7,936 bases of DNA from Desulfovibrio sp. GTDB lineage: Bacteria > Desulfobacterota > Desulfovibrionia > Desulfovibrionales > Desulfovibrionaceae. Below, one piece after another: positions 6,011-7,936 of the stretch; the stretch's first letter is position 1, and each line of letters opens with the position of its first letter. Where the stretch lies: assembly GCA_014804915.1 (NCBI GenBank), contig JAAUYW010000006.1:6464-14399 (forward strand), written 5' to 3'. The position numbers and the translations under genes are program-made. Below the pieces are notes generated by a model. That model ran no database searches and was not told where the DNA came from. It was given only the letters and a program-made list of their open reading frames with translations.

Positions 6011-7289
6011 TACGGCCTGAATCCGGCAGGGGATTGAGAATGCCGGCTGGATCAAGGAGAGTCTTCAGGCTGGCCAGAAGGCCGGAATCATGCCGCGATT
6101 GCCATTCCTGTCTGGACAGGCTGGCGTCGGCTTCGGTTTCCAGGGCTTCATTGAGCATCAGCTCCGCCGCAAACAGGCGCTTTTCAAAGCTGGCGATATC
6201 CGGATGCGCCCCAAAAATCGCGATCCTGGCAAGGGCGACTGCGGCATCGCAATGAACTGCCAGCTCAAGTCCGGAAGCGGGATCGCGGATCTGGGCAAGC
6301 AGGCTGCCAAGCCGCTCAGGCGGACAGGCGGCCTGGACAAGCCGGAAGGGCCCGCGGGCCTTGCGCAGGCCAGGCAAGAGGGATTCCGGGGCGAAGTCCG
6401 CAGGCTCGCCAGGCGCGTCAAGAAGAGAGGCGCAGGCCTCCCTCGCGGCTCTGACGACGTTCCCGCGGCCTTCAAAGCCGGCGATCAGTAGCGGCTGGCT
6501 GCCAAGGCCCAGAGCCGCGGCGCAGAGGCCATCGTAAATTTCCAGAAAGCTGGGCTCAAGCGGAGAAGCCAGCAGGATATTTGCGGCTTGCGCAGCTTCT
6601 CCGGGGCTTGCGAATTTGAAGGCAAGACGAATCCCGGCCTCTGGCGCAGGCAAAAGCCGCAGGCTGCAGGCTGCGATCACGCCGAGCTGGCCCCGGCTGC
6701 CGCACATCAGCCCGGCAAGGGGAAGCTGGCAGGCGAAATTGCCCGGGCCATCGCCATACAGGGAGGCATTCAGCGTCTGGCCATCGGCAAGCGCGATCCG
6801 GAGGTTAGAGACAAAGCTGGAAAGACTGCCATATTTCAGCGTCTGGCAGGCGGCCGGATTGACTGCGAGGCTGCCGCCGACAGTGCCAAAAGACTCAGCC
6901 GGACAAAACAGGCTTTTGGCCGCCAGCGCTGCTTGCAGGGCGCGGCAGCTGACTCCTGCCTGAAGGCGGATTGAGCGGTTTTGAGGATTTATTTCGTAAA
7001 TCCTGTCGAGACCGGTTGTGACGAGAAGCAGCTTGCCTGCGAGCGGCGTCCTTGCCACAGGCCTTGTGCCTGCGCCGCGAATGGCGAGAGGGATTTTTTC
7101 CGCAGTGCAGAAAGCCAGCATTCTGGCAAGCTGGGCCGGATGCCTGGGCCTTGCCACAGCAAGGGGCAGGTCAGGCGAGGCAGGGCCGTCAAAACTGGCA
7201 GCGCCAGCATAGGCCGCCAGGCTGGCAGCGTCGGCAAGCAGGTTTTCCTGGCCGATAAGCGTTGCTATATGCGCGAGAAGCTTGTTCAT
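6000..7289 (-). CDS. glcD: GlcD-like FAD-binding oxidase subunit, divergent
   Basis: This is a 429-residue flavoprotein of the FAD_binding_4 (PCMH-type) family. The FAD domain spans about residues 35-215: AIRGAGTRPVA (69-79), LDRIYEINPQNRSIRLQAGV (94-113), FGTVGGSLAVNPA (134-146), LKYG (151-154) and CGSRGQLGVI (196-205, usually GSEGTLGI). The C-terminal FAD-oxidase-like part ends TLLDPAGILNP (410-420), the typical closing segment. With the overlapping glcF it should form a hydroxy-acid dehydrogenase. However, the canonical HAGDGN and LSGEHGIG segments, whose histidines bind a metal in D-lactate and D-2-hydroxyglutarate dehydrogenases, are not recognisable; at those places are AVHCDAAVA and ASLSRQEWQ. 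In this it resembles GlcE. The start at 7289 is chosen because the frame's extension to 7472 runs through the SRP RNA gene. The ribosome binding site before 7289 is weak. Substrate uncertain. Confidence 0.85.
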   Translation of the reverse strand: MNKLLAHIATLIGQENLLADAASLAAYAGAASFDGPASPDLPLAVARPRHPAQLARMLAFCTAEKIPLAIRGAGTRPVARTPLAGKLLLVTTGLDRIYEINPQNRSIRLQAGVSCRALQAALAAKSLFCPAESFGTVGGSLAVNPAACQTLKYGSLSSFVSNLRIALADGQTLNASLYGDGPGNFACQLPLAGLMCGSRGQLGVIAACSLRLLPAPEAGIRLAFKFASPGEAAQAANILLASPLEPSFLEIYDGLCAAALGLGSQPLLIAGFEGRGNVVRAAREACASLLDAPGEPADFAPESLLPGLRKARGPFRLVQAACPPERLGSLLAQIRDPASGLELAVHCDAAVALARIAIFGAHPDIASFEKRLFAAELMLNEALETEADASLSRQEWQSRHDSGLLASLKTLLDPAGILNPLPDSGRNEA

Positions 7290-7315
7290 TGAAAACTGGC
7301 GAAAGGCAGGAAGAG

Positions 7316-7392
7316 GCCGGGCACCCGGCAACGACTGTTGCCGCTGCTTCCTTTCGGACCTGACGGGGTTGGCAGAGCTGCCGCCGCCCGGC
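7316..7392 (-). ncRNA. ffs: Signal recognition particle RNA (4.5S-type, small bacterial form)
   Basis: The minus strand carries the universally conserved SRP helix 8 core CAGGUCCGAAAGGAAGCAG (7345-7363 region) with a GNRA tetraloop GAAA at 7352-7355. Pairing closes the molecule: GCCGGGC at the 5' end (7386-7392) pairs with GCCCGGC at the 3' end (7316-7322), and next inward GGCGGC (7380-7385) pairs with GUUGCC (7327-7332) with two G-U pairs. The core is about 77 nt; true ends may differ by a few bases. The RNA binds Ffh for cotranslational targeting of membrane proteins. It has a strong promoter, no T-run terminator after it, and glcD starts 26 nt downstream, so the 3' end may be made by processing of a longer transcript. 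Confidence 0.95.
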
Positions 7393-7401
7393 TTGGGCTG
7401 A

Positions 7402-7430
7402 TATTTAGGCCATTGCGGCTGCGCTGTCAA
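7402..7430 (-). promoter_or_regulatory. Sigma70-type promoter of the SRP RNA gene
   Basis: On the minus strand a perfect TTGACA (7425-7430) is followed after 17 nt by TAAATA (7402-7407), a weaker -10. The expected start, about 7-9 nt on, falls at 7392-7395, which coincides with the first paired base of the SRP RNA. With no terminator seen after the RNA, this promoter may also feed glcD and glcF. Confidence 0.75.
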
Positions 7431-7491
7431 GCCAGGCGCGGATTTGCTGGGGATCTGGCGATAATAATTCATGGAGTCCTGGCCGCTTCAG

Positions 7492-7710
7492 CTAGTCTCC
7501 GAATTCCCTCGCCACAACCTCTTCCAGCTTTCCGGCCCTGGCTTCCGCAATCGCGTCAACAATCCTGAAATTCCGGTTGAGCGACTTTATGCCGTCATCA
7601 AACCCGAGAATGTAATTGGTGGCTATCCGGTAAATTATGTCTGTAGGCGCCAGGCCGTACACCTGATTTTCCAGGATCACAACTGCCCGGCTAATTTTTA
7701 GATTGAACAA
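7492..7710 (-). CDS. Short hypothetical protein or IS-truncated gene remnant
   Basis: This 72-codon frame is not recognised. Its last 60 or so residues (for example ATNYILGFDDGIKSLNRN, then AEARAGKLEEVVAREFG) read like a normal soluble helical protein, with GC-rich third positions like neighbouring genes. The only start that opens the whole frame is a TTG at 7710 lying inside the end of the transposase gene and without a ribosome binding site; GTG codons at 7680 and 7662 are alternatives, also weak. The simplest reading is either a small gene starting at an internal GTG or the C-terminal remnant of a larger gene whose front was replaced by the insertion sequence. The stop TAG at 7492 lies about 60 nt before the SRP promoter. 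Confidence 0.4.
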   Translation of the reverse strand: MFNLKISRAVVILENQVYGLAPTDIIYRIATNYILGFDDGIKSLNRNFRIVDAIAEARAGKLEEVVAREFGD

Positions 7711-7936
7711 ATTGTCAACAAGCTGTTATCATAGGCGTTTTTTGTTTTATCCGGCTTATGGCTCAGCAGGTCTTCAATGCTTCTGAAGCCAACCAGATTC
7801 AATTGGATGAGTTGAAATATCTGCCCGATTGAGAAATCAACCTTGCTCAAAAATTTTTGCAAAGCCAGCAGGAGATAGATTGTTAACGCGGTGTAAAGCT
7901 GGATTTTTACCGCGTTCTCATTCGTGCCAATAAACT
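7675..7936 (-). mobile_element. Partial IS4-like insertion sequence
   Basis: This comprises the 3' end of the transposase gene and an estimated short stretch beyond its stop. The terminal inverted repeat should lie just after the transposase stop, probably within about 7670-7697 (TTAGCCGGGCAGTTGTGATC on the minus strand is a candidate). The left boundary given here is an estimate, because the other end of the element is outside the window and cannot be compared. Confidence 0.5.
7698..7936 (-). CDS. IS4-like transposase, C-terminal end
   Basis: Reading in from the right edge, the minus strand encodes 78 residues ending at TAA (7698-7700). They begin FIGTNENAVKIQLYTALT, continue with a hydrophobic IYLLLALQKFL and end NSLLTICSI. 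The GT.ENAV..Q.(W/Y)TAL segment followed by a hydrophobic stretch is typical of the C-terminal end of IS4-family DDE transposases, just after the catalytic Glu region. The coding sequence is AT-richer than the rest of the window, which suits a mobile element. The catalytic Asp residues lie outside the window, so whether the gene is intact cannot be judged. The subgroup is uncertain. Confidence 0.75.
   Translation of the reverse strand, partial: FIGTNENAVKIQLYTALTIYLLLALQKFLSKVDFSIGQIFQLIQLNLVGFRSIEDLLSHKPDKTKNAYDNSLLTICSI

Noticed and set aside
7338..7701. Plus-strand small frames of 76 codons over the SRP RNA and the small hypothetical gene
   Set aside because: They are antisense to the SRP RNA and to the better-looking minus-strand frame, with no ribosome binding site or recognisable protein pattern.
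1..7936. CRISPR array, tRNA, toxin-antitoxin, phage or defence genes
   Set aside because: No regularly spaced repeats, cloverleaf-like sequences or defence-family motifs were seen on reading both strands; no claim of a new system is supported.

Overview
The window most resembles a sulfate-reducing bacterium of the Desulfovibrio type (Desulfovibrionales, sensu lato). The main evidence is a periplasmic type I tetraheme cytochrome c3, supported by a GlcD/GlcF-like flavoprotein plus iron-sulfur protein pair of the kind these organisms use for hydroxy-acid oxidation. The DNA is GC-rich with tightly packed genes. Only the right end, where an insertion sequence enters, is clearly AT-richer. The taxonomic call is an inference from gene content.

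Left half (1-4367), all on the minus strand and so read from right to left: a methylthioadenosine/S-adenosylhomocysteine deaminase (mtaD); an unrecognised outer-membrane-type lipoprotein with its own sigma70-like promoter; a BMP/PnrA-family periplasmic binding protein 2 nt further on; a secreted NodB-type polysaccharide deacetylase with an unusual Pro/Ala/Arg tail; and the first 158 residues of a phenylacetate-CoA ligase-like enzyme (paaK) that runs off the left edge. Gaps of 2-14 nt from the lipoprotein gene to paaK suggest one transcript. A nucleoside-type binding protein two genes from an adenosine-type deaminase hints at purine nucleoside salvage, but no permease or ATPase is visible.

Middle (4368-4874): a 72-bp divergent intergenic region with a short dyad, then the cytochrome c3 gene, the only clear protein gene on the plus strand.

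Right half (4871-7392), minus strand: the SRP RNA gene with a strong sigma70-type promoter, then a glcD-like FAD oxidase starting 26 nt after the RNA, then a glcF-like protein with two ferredoxin-type clusters and two CCG domains, which overlaps glcD by 11 nt. glcF ends convergently on cytochrome c3 with overlapping stop codons. The GlcD-like protein lacks the histidine motifs of canonical glycolate/D-lactate dehydrogenases.

Far right (7492-7936): a short hypothetical reading frame that may be the remnant of a gene cut by an insertion sequence, and the C-terminal end of an IS4-like transposase running off the right edge. I found no CRISPR array, tRNA, rRNA or clearly new defence or mobile system. 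The points of interest are the SRP RNA hidden under an overlong glcD frame, the divergent GlcD, and the IS junction.
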